Assembly: GCA_003427395.1 (NCBI GenBank)
Contig: BFEA01000286.1
Location: forward strand, 1,363,241-1,412,371
DNA from: Chara braunii
Taxonomy: Eukaryota; Streptophyta; Charophyceae; Charales; Characeae
DNA length: 49,131 nt
Direction of reading: 5' to 3'
The translations under genes and the position numbers were made by a program. This document shows, piece by piece, positions 30,801 to 41,599 of the stretch. The notes beneath the pieces were generated by a model that saw nothing but the letters and a program-made list of their open reading frames with translations, searched no databases and was not told the origin of the DNA. The first letter of the stretch is position 1, and every line of letters starts with the position of its first letter.

Positions 30801-33800
30801 ATAATGGGGAGAATCTCCTAGATAGTGCATGTTTCGTAATATTTGTGACTTTTTTGAAGTCAGTCAAACGACTGTCGCCAATATCCCCCATCCTGTGTCA
30901 TGTTCATAGTATTCCCGGCATCAAGAGATTTTCCCAGAAGCTTTGTCTTCTTTTTTCGTTTTTTTTTCAAATTTAATAGCATTTCCCAGAAGCTTTCTCT
31001 TTCCTTTTTAAGACTGAGCTGGATTCAATTGCATGGATGGCCATTTCGCTTGGCTTGTCACTGAAATACAACCAAGGGAGAGTGGCAAATGAAATATGCT
31101 GAAGGGAATTCAGCAGACAGATGGAAGACAGCATGTATGATTACAGAATGTAAAGTGGGAACGGAACAAAAAAAAAATCAATTACAAAGCCGGGAAACGA
31201 GCCCGGTGAACCTCACATGAATGCTGCAGCCGAACTGGGCTGGGAAAGGCACTCCCGGCCAATCTCCTCCCCAACTACGGTCCTCCCACAATGAAGGCGC
31301 CTGTCTGAGCCCGTCTCTCATAAAACCCAAGTTGTGAAAAGGACAAAAAGTTGTCAAAAGTTGCCCAAACATTGCCAATCCTATCCAATATTTACACTAC
31401 AGCTGCACAGAAACTGAGACTAATATGAGGGCAATATCTAGTACTATATCTACAACAATGACCAGACATCAGCTACAAAATTGTCTTTGCAATGTAAGGT
31501 GATGTATCTGTCGAAGTGTGAACCCAAATTATGTAATACCCTCAAAATATTCACCACTACAAAAAGAAACATGAAAAGCGCAAGCATGGAGGGGTAACAG
31601 CGGACAGGGTGACTGTAAGCAGTCCTGCAAAAGTTCCCCATCTAATGTCAAACCAGTTGAAACCACTTCATTGTTTTTGCTGCAAAACCATTTTTTTTAA
31701 CATGGAGTTCCCAATCTGCCAAAATTGCAGCCTTTATATTGTATTTAACTTCCTCCCTGACCATCGGGGGTGTCAACTGTTCCCCCCTTCGGACTGCTGG
31801 GTTTTGAATGTTCCACAATGTCCAAACAATAGCTCCCCGAATTGTTTCTTCTGCGTGTGACATTTGCACAGAAAGCGGCTGCCTTCTGGCTGCTGCCCCC
31901 AGAAGCACAAAGTGATTGTCCCATCGAGAGGAGCCCCCTGGAACAGGAACATTTGAGTGCCTCCACCATTCGCATAACAGCAAGAAGTGTTGAATATCTT
32001 CCATACGTGTTCCCGAGCATATCTTACATACCAGGACTGCTTTTTGAGTTCTGTGTGCACACCATGTGGCCACCGGTGACTCCAAGTGCATTAACAGCCA
32101 GAGAAGACGTGCTTGCTTGCTGATAGTCGCATCCATCCACTGTTTCCAAAACGCTGAAAGTGCTTGGGATAGCCTTTTCAGAGAATCTGCAATCCAACCG
32201 GTCACCATCCATCTTCTGCCACCAGCCAGTTAACATCTACTTGTGCCTTCCCCATCTGATACCCGAGTTTTATAGTATACTCGTGTAGATAAACCAGGTG
32301 GTCAGCGCGCTTGGGGTGGTCCCAAGCCCAATCTCTGGGCTCCACTGGCAAGTCGTGTGATGGAGTCTGCAAACAAAAGGGTCTATAACATACTTGCAAC
32401 CGCACGAGCTGCACATTCGTGCGGAGTTCCGTGCGGGGGGTGCTTGTGCGGAATTGTGCAGTTTTTTTTCCTTTATTATTATTATTTATTCATTTTTTGG
32501 GGATGGGGGACGGGGGGGCGTATGACAGGAAGATGGGGATATAGTGAGAGGAGGGGGATATGGAGAGGAGGAGGATGTGGATGAGGAGGATGACGAGGAT
32601 AGCAAGGACGAGGAGGAGGAGGAGAAGTAGAGATGGGGGAGGAGAAGAGATGGACGGAGGGAAAAGAGGAAGGGCAGGAGGAGGACGAGTGGGAGGAGGA
32701 GATATGGACGGCGAGGAAGGGGAGGACAAGAGGAAGGGAAGGCGACGAGGAGGCATGGAAGATGAGGTAGTACAAGGAGGAGACTAGGAGGATGAGGAAG
32801 GGCAGGAGGAGGACGAACAGGAGGAGGACGAGTCGGAGGAGACGAAAAGGAGGAGGGAGGAGGAGACATGGAGGACGAGGAAGGGGAGGAGGAGCGAGGT
32901 GATTCAGCAACCCTGCAATTTTTTTTTTCATCCCAATTATAACTTTGGCGGGGGGCCTCGAACGCACCGTTTCGACCCCCAGCCTTGTTTTTTTTTTTGG
33001 GGAGGGGGGTGATGGGTCGTTCCCCGCAGGGGATCGGTTGGGCGCGTGGGCCGCATGCCGGGAACCGCCCGCACGACGTGCGCTTGCAAGTATGGTCTAT
33101 AACTGTCTTGTAGTTCAATGACACAGAAGAATTTCAATGTCACCCTGAGGCAACAGAGGGGAGGAAGTCATAGCGACTGACACTGCACATTGCACACTAA
33201 TCATAAGAAGAAACAACTATACACATCCCAAATCCCGGCCCCGCGAGGGGAGGCATGGACAAGGGACCTGGAGGAGTTCCTATCGCCCATGCATAGGCAC
33301 CTATCTCCACAACAGCGAGATCATTTGGAGAGACCCTTGACAAAGGACGAAATATGGACAACACTTCTCCACATGAAGGAAGAGAAAACACCCGGCATTG
33401 ACAGCTTCCCCAAAGAATTTTGGGAAACTATGTGGACGGAGATGAGCTCAGACCTGTGGGAGTTCTACCAGAGGATATAGGAGGACGGTGAAATGGGGGA
33501 AGTGGTGGGGAAAATGGCGCTGTAATTACTTCATAAAAAAGGGGATAAGATGAACATCAGGAACTATAAACCCATTACCCTCCGCAAGGTAGTCTACAAA
33601 ATACTCTCCAAAGCCTTGGCGAATCGTATGGCGGAGGTCCTGGAGGACGTAATACACCCAGCCCAGACAGGGTTCATGTCCGGTAGGAACATACAAGAGA
33701 ACATCCCATTGGTAAACGATCTGGTCAGTCTGACACGTAGGAATCGGGCAAACGCTGCCGTTATTTTCATCGCCTTTGAAAAAGCCTACGATCATGTTGA

Positions 33801-36800
33801 CCGGGATTTTTGGATAAGCATTTGGGCAAAATGACTTTTGGCCCGACGCTCAGGCGATGGGTGAGAATCCTACATAATAATGCTACTACTTGTGTTCAGG
33901 TTAACGGATCAGTGACACCACCCTTTGAGCTCCAGCGGTCGGTCAGGCAAGGAGACCCCATTGCCCCCTACCTCTTTCTGGTCATAATGGAGGCACTATC
34001 CGCTAACCTGAGACACAACAAGGACCTCACCCGGATCAGGATCGCCAACATCTCGGAGGAAGCAGTGCCGGTCTGCTCCCTGTTTGCAGATGACCTCACC
34101 ATTATGGTGGATGCAAAAGCAGAAAACATGGAAGAAATCTAGGCCCTCATGAACCACTTCTGCAGAGTCTTAGACATGGCCGTTAACTGGGGGCAAAAAA
34201 ACGTAGGCTGGCGGCTGCACCACTAGGGGGTAAGGCCCCCTGAGAACTCGTGAACCCATACCATCAGTCGAGTAGCATGGGAATCAGTGATCCAGCCCAA
34301 GGCTGGAGGAGGGCTTGGAATTGTGGACCCCTCCACGCAGTTTCAGGCCCTCAGCCTTCGCTGGTTCCAACATCTCATCTTTGCACCATCCTCCCCATGG
34401 GTTCCCCTTGCTTTGGCACAGATCGCGGCCCTGGCCCCGGAGGCTCCACTGGAGATTGACTCTCTGGTATGGCTCGAGGACAGGTATGGGAGACTACCCA
34501 GGAAATACAGGAATGGTGACCCAGCGGACAAGCATTGGTTACATCTCCTACGAAAATGGAGACAACTCCCAATCCCCGACCGTTTGCTGCCGGAAAGGTG
34601 GGAGGAAGTGTTTAGGCAACCCTTATTTGGTAACAGGCTAATCACGAACTCCCTCGACCGGGTGAGATGTAGCTCAGACCCCCCATGGAGGGGTTGGTGA
34701 AGCAATGGGTCCGGAGGGTGGGGGACCTCTGGGATGTGGCAGCCGGGGAATGGAAGAGTGCGAAAAGAATGCGAGGATGCCTGCGGTATTGCCACCTAAC
34801 AGAGACAGCAATGGAAGAACTCATTGAAAGCTTTCCCCTTCAATGGTACAACACTCTTAGAAAGGGCCCTCGCTCAGAAGAAGGGGACTGGGTAGGACTA
34901 CTCGGCCATGGAACACAAGTAGGCCGTGTGCACATGGTAGACCAAGCGCAAGTGCTGATCAAATGTTTTTCCGCCACGGGAAAGGGCCAGCTACGAGGGA
35001 GCCGACAACCTTTTATTTGGAAAGAGAGAACAGAGGTCTATCTCATTAGAGTGTTAGAAGAGGAGAGGGGTTGGATGGCTTATCGGCCAATGACCCCGAT
35101 TGAGGACCTCCCGTTCGATCCCAATGAGTGGCGATGGTCGTGGATGGCAAGACAACGTTGAAAAGGGGGGGGAAGGCAAGACCGGTAGCGCCAGCCACCC
35201 TAAAGACTAAGACAGTATACCGAATGCTCAGACCAAGGCGCAGGCTGAAAGATGTGGTAGAAGACAGATGGCAACGCCATCTCAACATAGACAGAGGCCT
35301 GCTCAAGCCCATCCAGTGGTTCAGAGAATATAGAAAGAGGCCGGCCAAAATTTCTGCTCTGTGGTGGCAAATTGCCCACCGGTGCCTGCTGACCAACAAC
35401 TGGCTGATTGACCGCACGCAGTTGGAACAGCAGGGAAGGGCGCTTCCTTGGTGCCGAAGATGCCTCCAGAACTTCCCAGGGTAAAAGTGCCTTGAGACAG
35501 TGGAACACATCTTCCTGCAGTGCCCCGCAGCTGTATTACTGTGGCGATGGTGGGACAGGATTTGGCGGCATATTGTACTGGGCTCGTTGTGGCCATGGGA
35601 GTGGAGGGCCATACTATTGGGACACTGGCCCCAATTTCGAGGAAGCACTTCTGAGGAGAACATGTACTGCCTGGGTAGGCGTTCCATCCTGTGGGTAATA
35701 TGGTGGAGAAGATGCATTCTGGAATTGGAGGGGGCCAGGGTGGAAGATGGGGAAGTCACGGAGCAACTACGGCTACTAGTACGGCACGAGATCACGGCCC
35801 AATGGCAGGCTGTCAAGGAAAAACTGAGCCTGGCACACGCCAGGGTGGACATTGACAGAATGATCTCCCGGTTTTGCGAGGAATGGCTGGGAGGGAAACG
35901 GGGGGCTGGGTGGCAAAAGTGAGCTGGACATGAGACAGGCAGGATCAGCGACAGGCCCTGTGACAGGAACATCAACCAGAGCATCAACGGGAAGAGGGGA
36001 CGGGGTCGCGAAGGGTAGAGTTGGAAAGGGATTATTCACTGCATTTCCATGAATGGACAAGGGTGGGCCCCAGGGAACTGTTACGACCTGCTTAGGAATT
36101 CACTGATCCCTTTCCCCCCCATCCGCTGGCCCTGGAGGAATACTTGTGGGACAGTGTCTGATCATCTAAGTACTACCTGTCTTATCTGCTCATCTGCTCC
36201 TGAGCATTTTCCTAGCAGGGCTTTACAACTACAGTCAATTGTTGATGATCGGAAGCGGGGAGACAGCCATGAGTCCGGTGGCCCCCGGGGCCAAGATGCC
36301 AATCTGTTCTTTCCTCCCAGGCTACCAACGGCATCGTTCCTCTTAAAGAAATAAGCCCTGCACAGTCAATCCCCTGAGACCCACGGCAATCAATGCTGGC
36401 AGGGCCCCAAGAGTTCCAATAAATGATGTCATACAAGAATAGATGTATTCATGGGATGCTGGACCCGGTTTCCAGCAGGTGATGCTCCCCACCAATAGAT
36501 GGAGCGCCACCAGGCAAAGCCTCAATTCCGGTGGTTCTCCTACCACCACTGTGATAGAGGCCTTGCACAAAGGCCTTTAAATTTAAAAAAAAAAAAAAAA
36601 AGTTGTTGAGTTTACTTTTCTGCATAACATTTTTTTTTTTCCCGTTTTTTTTTTTTTTTTTTTTTTTTTGCTGGGACCTTCCCTGGTGCTTGCACGGCCG
36701 AGCCGCCCGGGAAAACAGGGTGAGCCGGGCGGCCCGGCTGGTAGCCTAGGTTTTTTGCTAGCCTTTTTTTCCGGGCACCCAACTTATGCCCGGGTACACA

Positions 36801-39018
36801 CCCGGGTGCCCGGCCGGGCATGACCCCCGGGCAGCCCCAGCGCCAACGGAAAAAATAACAAAATAAAAAAATTCCGGGAAAACAATATGTTGTGTAGAGC
36901 TGCACTACAAACGACTTTTGGCAGAGGGTCACATTAGAATTCCTCACAGAATCGGAGATAAAAAAGAAAATAATAGAATCACACCAAGGCACCCCCCTTT
37001 AAAGTTTAAACCCCTTTAGCCCCTTTAAAACCAATTTATACCCCCCTCCGGGGCGTGAGAATCTTCCTAGTTTTTTTTGTATTTTTCTTTTCTTTTTCTA
37101 CTGGCTCGGCTGGGCAAGTTGCTCCGGGCCATTTTGGTAGCCTAGGGTCAGGTACGTTCAGGCAAGCGCTAGTGCAGCCGTATCGTACATGTGAGAAACA
37201 GTTAGATGGAGATCGTGTCATAGCTCAAATGTCTTTGATAAGTTTGATTGGATTTCCTTTTTTAACTGGATATTATTTGAAGGATTGCGTATGCCACCTC
37301 AGGGCACCGGAACGAGGAAGGCTTCCACTGTGTGTCTGGAGGTTTGCCAGCATCAGGACTCAGAAGCCAAAGTAATTGACAAGACAGCATGCCATCAACA
37401 TTTTAGTCTAAGGTAGATTTCATAAGGATAGATGAGCTGCGTCTCCGTTCCACGCTCAAATTAGTTGTATGAAAGTCAACTGTGAGAATTCCATTATGTT
37501 GCTTTGTCCATTGCAGAGACTGTCGCTTCTGACTTGTTATATGAAGTAGATGAGCTGCCTCTCCGTTCCACGCTTCTTGCCTTTGGGATAACAAAGGATT
37601 TGTGTCCAACAATTTGGAGTGTTTTTTGTCAATCAGTTGCACCATCACACTGGAAGTCTGTTGCCCAATTTTAAGATCCTAGAAGCAGCTACTAAGTGAT
37701 GTGGCACAAGCTCTCAGGGATGCATGCTGTAATCTGAGTGTAGTGCAATTGCGTAATCACAATTAAGTTGAATGAACGTGAATGTAGCCTTTCTAGAAAC
37801 TCAACATTCCTATCGAGTTTCTTGAGGAGGATTCAAAGTTCAAACAGTGTCAAAAGTTTTACCAGGGCGAAGGACATTTATGTCCTGTGCATGTATTTGC
37901 TGGCAAATAGGGCTCAAACGTAACTTCACTGACGATGGAGCTTGTGCATCTTTTTCTGGCAGGTTCAATGATCAGGCGGAGAGGACAGATGTCATCGCCC
38001 GAGTTGTTCATGATGTTCTACAGTGGCTTCCCAGATTTGACTGTCTTGTTGTGGGGCCGGGATTGGGCAGGGACTCTCTTGTTATGGTAATTGCAACGGG
38101 TGTTGAAGCCTCTCCCCTGGCTGCCCCCACCCTATTCGTTCTCCATTACCCCAATCCCTCGTCATCCTTGCATGTATCTCTGTATTGATGATAGATAATG
38201 TGGGTTGTTATTTCTCATTTCGAAGTGGCAGCATGCCAGTCGTTGGGCAAACTTTGCTTGATAACTACTTCACACAAAGCCCATCCCAAGGGGATCGAGC
38301 TCATCACTTTCCACCCATAAAACTAACTCTTAACCACTAGGCTTAGTGCTGGAGTCAACTAGAATGTCTGGAAAACAAAGAGGCATGACGCTGTGAATGA
38401 TCTTCTTCATGGACTGCACCATGAACTCCCTCCCTCCCCGTATCCCACACCCTATTCCTGTGACGTGCCAAGGTTACGACATGGAAGGGGTTGTAACCTT
38501 ACTTTTCAACCATTTCTTTTATATTCCCCTTCGTTTAGGCTTCTGTTTAGGAGTTGTTTGCAATCTGAGCCCTTGGATTGGGGTGCACATGATTGTGCAA
38601 GTTGGTCGTCGGCAGGCACACCTTCTCTCAGAAGAGTGCACTAAGTAGTGCAATTGCGCCTGCCTCGGTGTTTGTGTGATTCTAACTTCCTTGTTCACAA
38701 TTGTTGCTGATCCCTTGGTACTTTGGAAACTTGTAGTAACATGAGTTCACTGCATCACAAACTGTCCTCTCAAACACTGGTTTTGATTGCAGGATTCAGT
38801 GGAGAAGATCATCCAGCATGCTCGGGCACAAAATGTCCCCGTGGTCATTGATGGAGTGAGTTCCCATCAAACATATTCTTCTTCTTCTTTTTCTTACGTT
38901 GTCATCATTGTCATCTTCGTCTTCATCTTCGTCGTTGTTGTGGTCTTCTTCGTCATTGTGGTCTTCTTCGTCATTGTGTTCTTCTTCTTCTTCTTCTTCT
39001 TCTTCTTCTTCTTCTTCT

Positions 39019-39083
<65 letters not shown>

Positions 39084-39476
39084 GCCTCCTCCTCCTCCTG
39101 CTCACGAAGAAGCTTCTACCAATCAAATATACGATCCTTTGTCCTTCTTCTTTTTCCCCGTAACATTTTTGTATCCCGAATCAACAGTTGTAATTGTCTA
39201 GTCTCTGTGACCCTTCACCCATTTGATAGATGCACCCTTGTCAGTTGTCACTGAACATGTCTTTTACTATGCGGACTTACAGGATGGTCTGTTCCTGGTG
39301 ACCAACAAGCCTGAGCTGGTGCAAGGCTACCCTCTGGCAATTCTTACTCCTAATGTAAATGAGCATAGGCGACTTGTTGCAAAAGTGCTTGGCAACGGCA
39401 ATGGACAGGATGTGGGCATCCCAGACATTCTAAGCGATAGCAATCCAAGTTCGCAATTGATACTTCTCGCTGAGAG
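27729..39476 (+). CDS. NAXD: ATP-dependent (S)-NAD(P)H-hydrate dehydratase (NAXD), partial, 5 exons
   Basis: The enzyme uses ATP to dehydrate the S form of hydrated NADH/NADPH and so repairs damaged cofactors, working with the epimerase NAXE. Exons are 27729-27805, 30229-30338, 37963-38086, 38793-38855 and 39283-39476. All introns are GT-AG, and every junction keeps the frame. Joined exons read in order the family's glycine-rich start ([16 protein letters not shown]), [22 protein letters not shown], the VVGPGLGR nucleotide-binding loop, [13 protein letters not shown] across an exon junction, and [11 protein letters not shown]. Missing are the N-terminus and the part with the catalytic N-x-G-G-x-G-D motif, which should lie beyond 39476. 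I could not find that next exon in the window. Introns are 2.4, 7.6, 0.7 and 0.4 kb; the largest carries two LINEs and a DNA transposon. No stops occur in the exons, so the gene looks functional. Confidence 0.9.
28130..28290 (+). repeat. ~31-bp minisatellite in a NAXD intron
   Basis: Five degenerate units start near 28133, 28164, 28196, 28228 and 28259, each built on TTCAGTTTATGTTTCAATC followed by a variable end with TGTGCG-like bases. Confidence 0.85.
28814..29117. mobile_element. Two adjacent foldback MITEs with TTTAA flanks
   Basis: The copies share the same ends: CCACCAGTACATCCGAA on the left and its reverse complement on the right, with inner arms GAGATTGAGCCTC and GAGGCTCAATCTGC. Copy 2 spans 28964-29112 and is flanked by TTTAA at 28959-28963 and 29113-29117. 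Copy 1 (from about 28814) is more degraded at its left end. They lie head-to-tail in a NAXD intron. Confidence 0.8.
29395..29466 (-). repeat. tRNA-like repeat, third member of the 22.1-kb family
   Basis: On the - strand it reads CCCATGTGGCTGAATGGTAC, an ACACATGTG stretch, then GTGAGTTCGGATCCCG, a B-box-like T-arm. It is most similar in the D-arm to the pair at 22080-22227. Confidence 0.6.
29535..29870. repeat. Pyrimidine-biased TTG/TTC/TCC triplet-rich tract
   Basis: A run of TCC triplets (29545-29572) leads into imperfect TTG and TGC triplets to about 29870. The apparent Cys/Phe/Ser-rich reading frames are by-products of it. Confidence 0.8.
30229..30338 (+). CDS. NAXD: NAXD exon b
   Basis: Acceptor CTATCAG and donor GTAAGC. 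It starts in phase 0 with [14 protein letters not shown] and ends with two bases (AA) of a codon after ESYDA. These two bases join with the G that opens exon c. Confidence 0.9.
30339..31640. other. NAXD intron, unassigned part
   Basis: No domains. 31180-31225 on the - strand contains GGCTCGTTTCCCGG downstream of a GGCTGCAGCATTC stretch, a very weak tRNA-like pair. Confidence 0.4.
31648..32388 (-). pseudogene. LINE-B ORF2 C-terminal fragment, interrupted by a transposon
   Basis: The - strand frame (32208-31648) includes [27 protein letters not shown] (C-x2-C...H...C, a zf-RVT-like finger) and a long helical tail ending KTMKWFQLV. Upstream, in another frame, it reads [15 protein letters not shown] up to the transposon at 32389. 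Coding-like sequence resumes on the far side (33143-33095, [13 protein letters not shown]). Removing the insert and one target duplication makes the frame continuous at that point. It belongs to a different LINE family from LINE-A. No RT core is present, so it is 5'-truncated or deleted. Confidence 0.6.
32389..33094. mobile_element. 706-bp hAT-like non-autonomous element (E1)
   Basis: Terminal inverted repeats start CATACTTGCAA on both sides, with similarity continuing through CGCACG. A perfect 8-bp target duplication GTCTATAA lies at 32381-32388 and 33095-33102; 8 bp is the hAT hallmark. The core (about 32500-32900) is GGA-rich polypurine. No transposase. It sits inside LINE-B within a NAXD intron. 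Confidence 0.85.
32500..32905 (+). repeat. GGA-rich polypurine core of E1
   Basis: About 400 bases almost free of pyrimidines on the + strand, made of GGA/GAGGAC words. Long Arg/Glu-, Pro/Ser- or Leu-rich ORFs here are artefacts. Confidence 0.9.
33190..35922 (+). pseudogene. LINE-A copy 2 ORF2 remnant (RT to C-terminus)
   Basis: Recognisable blocks: [17 protein letters not shown] (33.4 kb), [11 protein letters not shown] (33.55), [15 protein letters not shown] (33.77, with Ala where the catalytic Asp of 'IDFKKA' should be), [14 protein letters not shown] (33.94), FADDLTIMV (34.09), [14 protein letters not shown] (34.29), [17 protein letters not shown] (35.34) and the finger CRRC...[10 protein letters not shown] (35.45-35.52). 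Breaks include a TAG at 33478-33480, a frameshift near 33810, a TAG at 34140, and an internal deletion near 34250 that removes about 130 codons present in copy 1. The C-terminus ends at TGA 35920-35922. It cannot transpose. Confidence 0.9.
36430..36601 (+). repeat. Conserved LINE-A 3' tail and poly-A
   Basis: GATGCTGGACCCGGTTTCC, then GCTCCCCACCAATAGATGG, GTGGTTCTCCTACCACCAC and GAGGCCTTGC precede the A-tail. The complementary GTGGT/ACCAC and GGCCT words allow short stems. The same module ends the orphan at 19.7-19.9 kb. Confidence 0.8.
36764..37072 (+). repeat. CCCGGG-cluster repeat, copy A
   Basis: A cluster of CCCGGG-containing palindromes (36768-36835) is followed by a unique 200-bp block with CGACTTTTGGC, CAGAATCGGAGATAAAAAAG and AATTTATACCCCCC, ending GTGAGAATCTTCCTAG. 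A 12-bp direct repeat TGGTAGCCTAGG occurs at 36739-36750 and 37135-37146 around it. Copy B lies inverted at 42544-43045. Confidence 0.8.
37147..37962. other. End of the large NAXD intron
   Basis: Contains a ~19-bp direct repeat GATGAGCTGC(G/C)TCTCCGTTCCACGC at 37430 and 37548. No coding motif before exon c. Confidence 0.5.
37963..38086 (+). CDS. NAXD: NAXD exon c
   Basis: Acceptor TTTTTCTGGCAG and donor GTAATT. One base plus 41 codons, including [14 protein letters not shown]. An extra exon between b and c cannot be excluded, but the phases of b and c fit directly. Confidence 0.92.
38275..38348 (-). repeat. tRNA-like Pol III repeat in a NAXD intron (SINE head)
   Basis: On the - strand GCCTAGTGGTTAAGAG (A box) is followed, at about 30 bases, by GAGCTCGATCCCC (B box) and a TGGGATGG stretch, as in tRNA-derived SINEs. 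Confidence 0.55.
38793..38855 (+). CDS. NAXD: NAXD exon d
   Basis: Acceptor GATTGCAG and donor GTGAGT. Twenty-one codons in phase 0 reading [16 protein letters not shown] and ending VVIDG. Confidence 0.92.
38872..39080 (+). repeat. (TTC)n then (CTG)~19 triplet tract in a NAXD intron
   Basis: Imperfect TTC/GTC triplets from 38872 become pure TTC at about 38983-39022, then an uninterrupted CTG run at 39023-39080. It lies between exons d and e, 17 bases after the exon d donor. Confidence 0.95.
39283..39476 (+). CDS. NAXD: NAXD exon e
   Basis: Acceptor GACTTACAG and donor GTTAGT. It starts [13 protein letters not shown], includes [12 protein letters not shown], and ends LILLAE plus two bases of the next codon. 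The segment [16 protein letters not shown] is a variable loop in the family. Confidence 0.9.
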
Positions 39477-40300
39477 GTTAGTATTACCCTGAAGTTCTGA
39501 GCCAGAGTTGTCTGGTTAAATTTCTTCATCCCGTCCCCTGTTCTCCACATGTCATAGAAATCTGTCTCTCTGCCCCCCTCCTCTTTTTCTTTTTGGAACC
39601 CCCAAGTACACCCTTCCATCATCTTCCTGTTGTCCCTCAGAATGAGTGTTGCAAATGCCTAAAAGTTTAAGAACTTGAAGTTGAAAGTGATCATTCTTTT
39701 CAAATTCTTGCCCTCTGTGATTTTGTGTAAGCTAAGTTCATCAGATTCTGTGCAAGGGTTGGTAAATTGACCCTTGTGATAATTGGCAGACTGGGTTGTC
39801 ATTGTGGACAGCGATCTGTCTTTTTGATGTCTCTCAAGACCTTGGCATGTGTCAGCTCCTGACCCGGAAGCTGGGCCAATGACTTGGGTGCGCTGAAGTC
39901 TGTTCATGCATCCAGCTGATGATGTGAACCTCTGAATAGCGTGCTTGCATCTCTTTTTGCTGTGATGATGATCACTGAAGATGCCCATGTATCGAGCAGA
40001 TGATGTTGGCCTTCATCCCTCCTCCTCGTGTGTGTGGAATCCGGGCTGAATGATCCTTGGTGCTCAGCTAGGGAAGCTGACTTCACAAACTGGTAGGAGA
40101 ACAGGTTGCTGCCTTTCACATTGCTCTCCTGAGATACTTCTGGAGTTCTAGATTCCAGAATGATTGGTGACGGGCACATCATGTGTGCATGTGTTTCTGA
40201 AATGTTCTTCTGTACTTCTCTCGTACTGTGCCGGATTCCCCCCATACGACTTGTTAAGCATGAGAGGGGTTTGTCAGTGATGCTACCTATGAGCAGTGAC

Positions 40301-40304
<4 letters not shown>
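39477..40304. other. Probable NAXD intron; next exon not found
   Basis: Starts with the GTTAGT donor of exon e. I looked for the expected GGVT...KG segment on the + strand and saw none here or further right. Confidence 0.5.
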
Positions 40305-40331
<27 letters not shown>

Positions 40332-40412
40332 GAAATTCAGAACCTCTGGGTTCTGGCTCCTACCATTCTGGGGAGCAACAGTCCGGTTCCTATTCCCCCG
40401 GCAAGTCAGAAG
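40305..40412 (-). mobile_element. Poly-T plus tail-B repeat end
   Basis: A T-run (about 40303-40331) followed by CCATTCTGGGGAGCAACAG, TCCGGTTCC and CCCGGCAAGTCAG. On the - strand this is the tail-B block ending in an A-tail, as at 22.5 kb. Confidence 0.65.
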
Positions 40413-40978
40413 GTATTTCATTGTTGACACACTCCACGCTCCTCCCCATTAAGGTTGAGAGGCCCGTGCGGGCGGCATTGATTACTTCCCTCGGGAAGGA
40501 TGTACCGCCCCTCAGCCCTGCCTACGTTAGCCTGTTTGTAGCTAAGTTCTTGTGTAGCCTTTGTGAACCTGTTCTGCCCCTGGTTGCGTATTACTACATC
40601 ATGTTCGACGAACTTTGCTCCTGAAGTGTATGCTTCCATATATGTAATAATTTCTAACCGTTACGAAACCACTGATGCACGGTTTTTGAGGAAACCGAAC
40701 CAGTGACGGAACAATGATAAACAGAAATAAAATTCAAGTATTGAAATTATAACGTCCAATAATGTGTTGCTTAAAAGGTCAAAGAGAGACGGGTAGATGG
40801 GCCGTCCTTAAAACCAGGAAAGCATTAAAAAAATAAATAAATTGAAAATGCAATGAACCTCAATAATTCAACACCAGTGAGCGCACATATTCACACCTCA
40901 TGCAATGAGATCACATGAAGTTCACACTGAAAACGAGAGAGATTAAGACCGGGTAACGCAGCTTATGAATTCCAACAA
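40413..40978. other. No gene recognised
   Basis: A stretch at 40440-40500 (GCGGCATTGATTAC) resembles sequences at 48190 and 22640 and may belong to the same interspersed repeat as tail-B. The remainder is AT-rich. Confidence 0.4.
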
Positions 40979-41599
40979 GTTATTACCATACTTGCAACCG
41001 CACAGCGCGCCGCACCGTCCGGCGCCTTACAGGGTCCGGTCCGGGACCTCCCCAACCTCCGTACAGGCCCATACCCGTACCGTACAGGACCGCACGGGGC
41101 CGCGCGCTGTCGGGTGCGGCCATACCCTTCCGGAATCTTGTTTTTTTTTTTCCCCATAATCACTGCAAGGTGGGTGCAGCAATCACCTTTCCTCTATCCG
41201 TACCCACACTCGACACACTAGGAAGACTGCTGCCGCCGTCAGTCGCCCTTGCCACATGGATCAGCACCTGCCTTAACCCCGCCTTCACGGACCCCATCTT
41301 CATGGCCATACCGCTTTATCAAAGCAGAACTATACACGTGGCTCATCATCGTGATCTGCACACAAAACCGCAGAAGAGAAGTCACGAACTCAGCCGTGTC
41401 CTGCGTCCACTCCGAAACACCCCCCCCCCACCCTCTTCCTTCTCCCCATGAAACCCCATGAAATCAGCCTTATTCCACCACCTCATACCCCCCCCAAAAC
41501 CCCACGAAAATAGCACTTCACTGCTTTTGCAAAACATAAACGGGAAAAAAAAGCGATTAATTGCCTATCAGAAACGGAAACAATTGCTTTTCCAAATGT

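Larger units (their letters stand above)
33190..36601 (+). mobile_element. LINE-A copy 2, 5'-truncated and decayed
   Basis: Collinear with LINE-A copy 1 from just before the RT to the 3' tail. It ends in an A-tail at about 36581-36601, and lies within the 7.6-kb NAXD intron in the sense direction. The start, near 33190-33230, corresponds to the segment before KTPGID, so ORF1 and the endonuclease are missing. Confidence 0.9.

Noticed and set aside
32482-33124. Large Pro/Ser/Leu-rich frames on the - strand
   Set aside because: Antisense reading of the GGA-rich core of element E1.
38787-39254. 155-codon frame with long Phe and Cys runs
   Set aside because: Only the first 23 codons belong to NAXD exon d; the remainder is intron TTC/CTG repeat read through the donor site.
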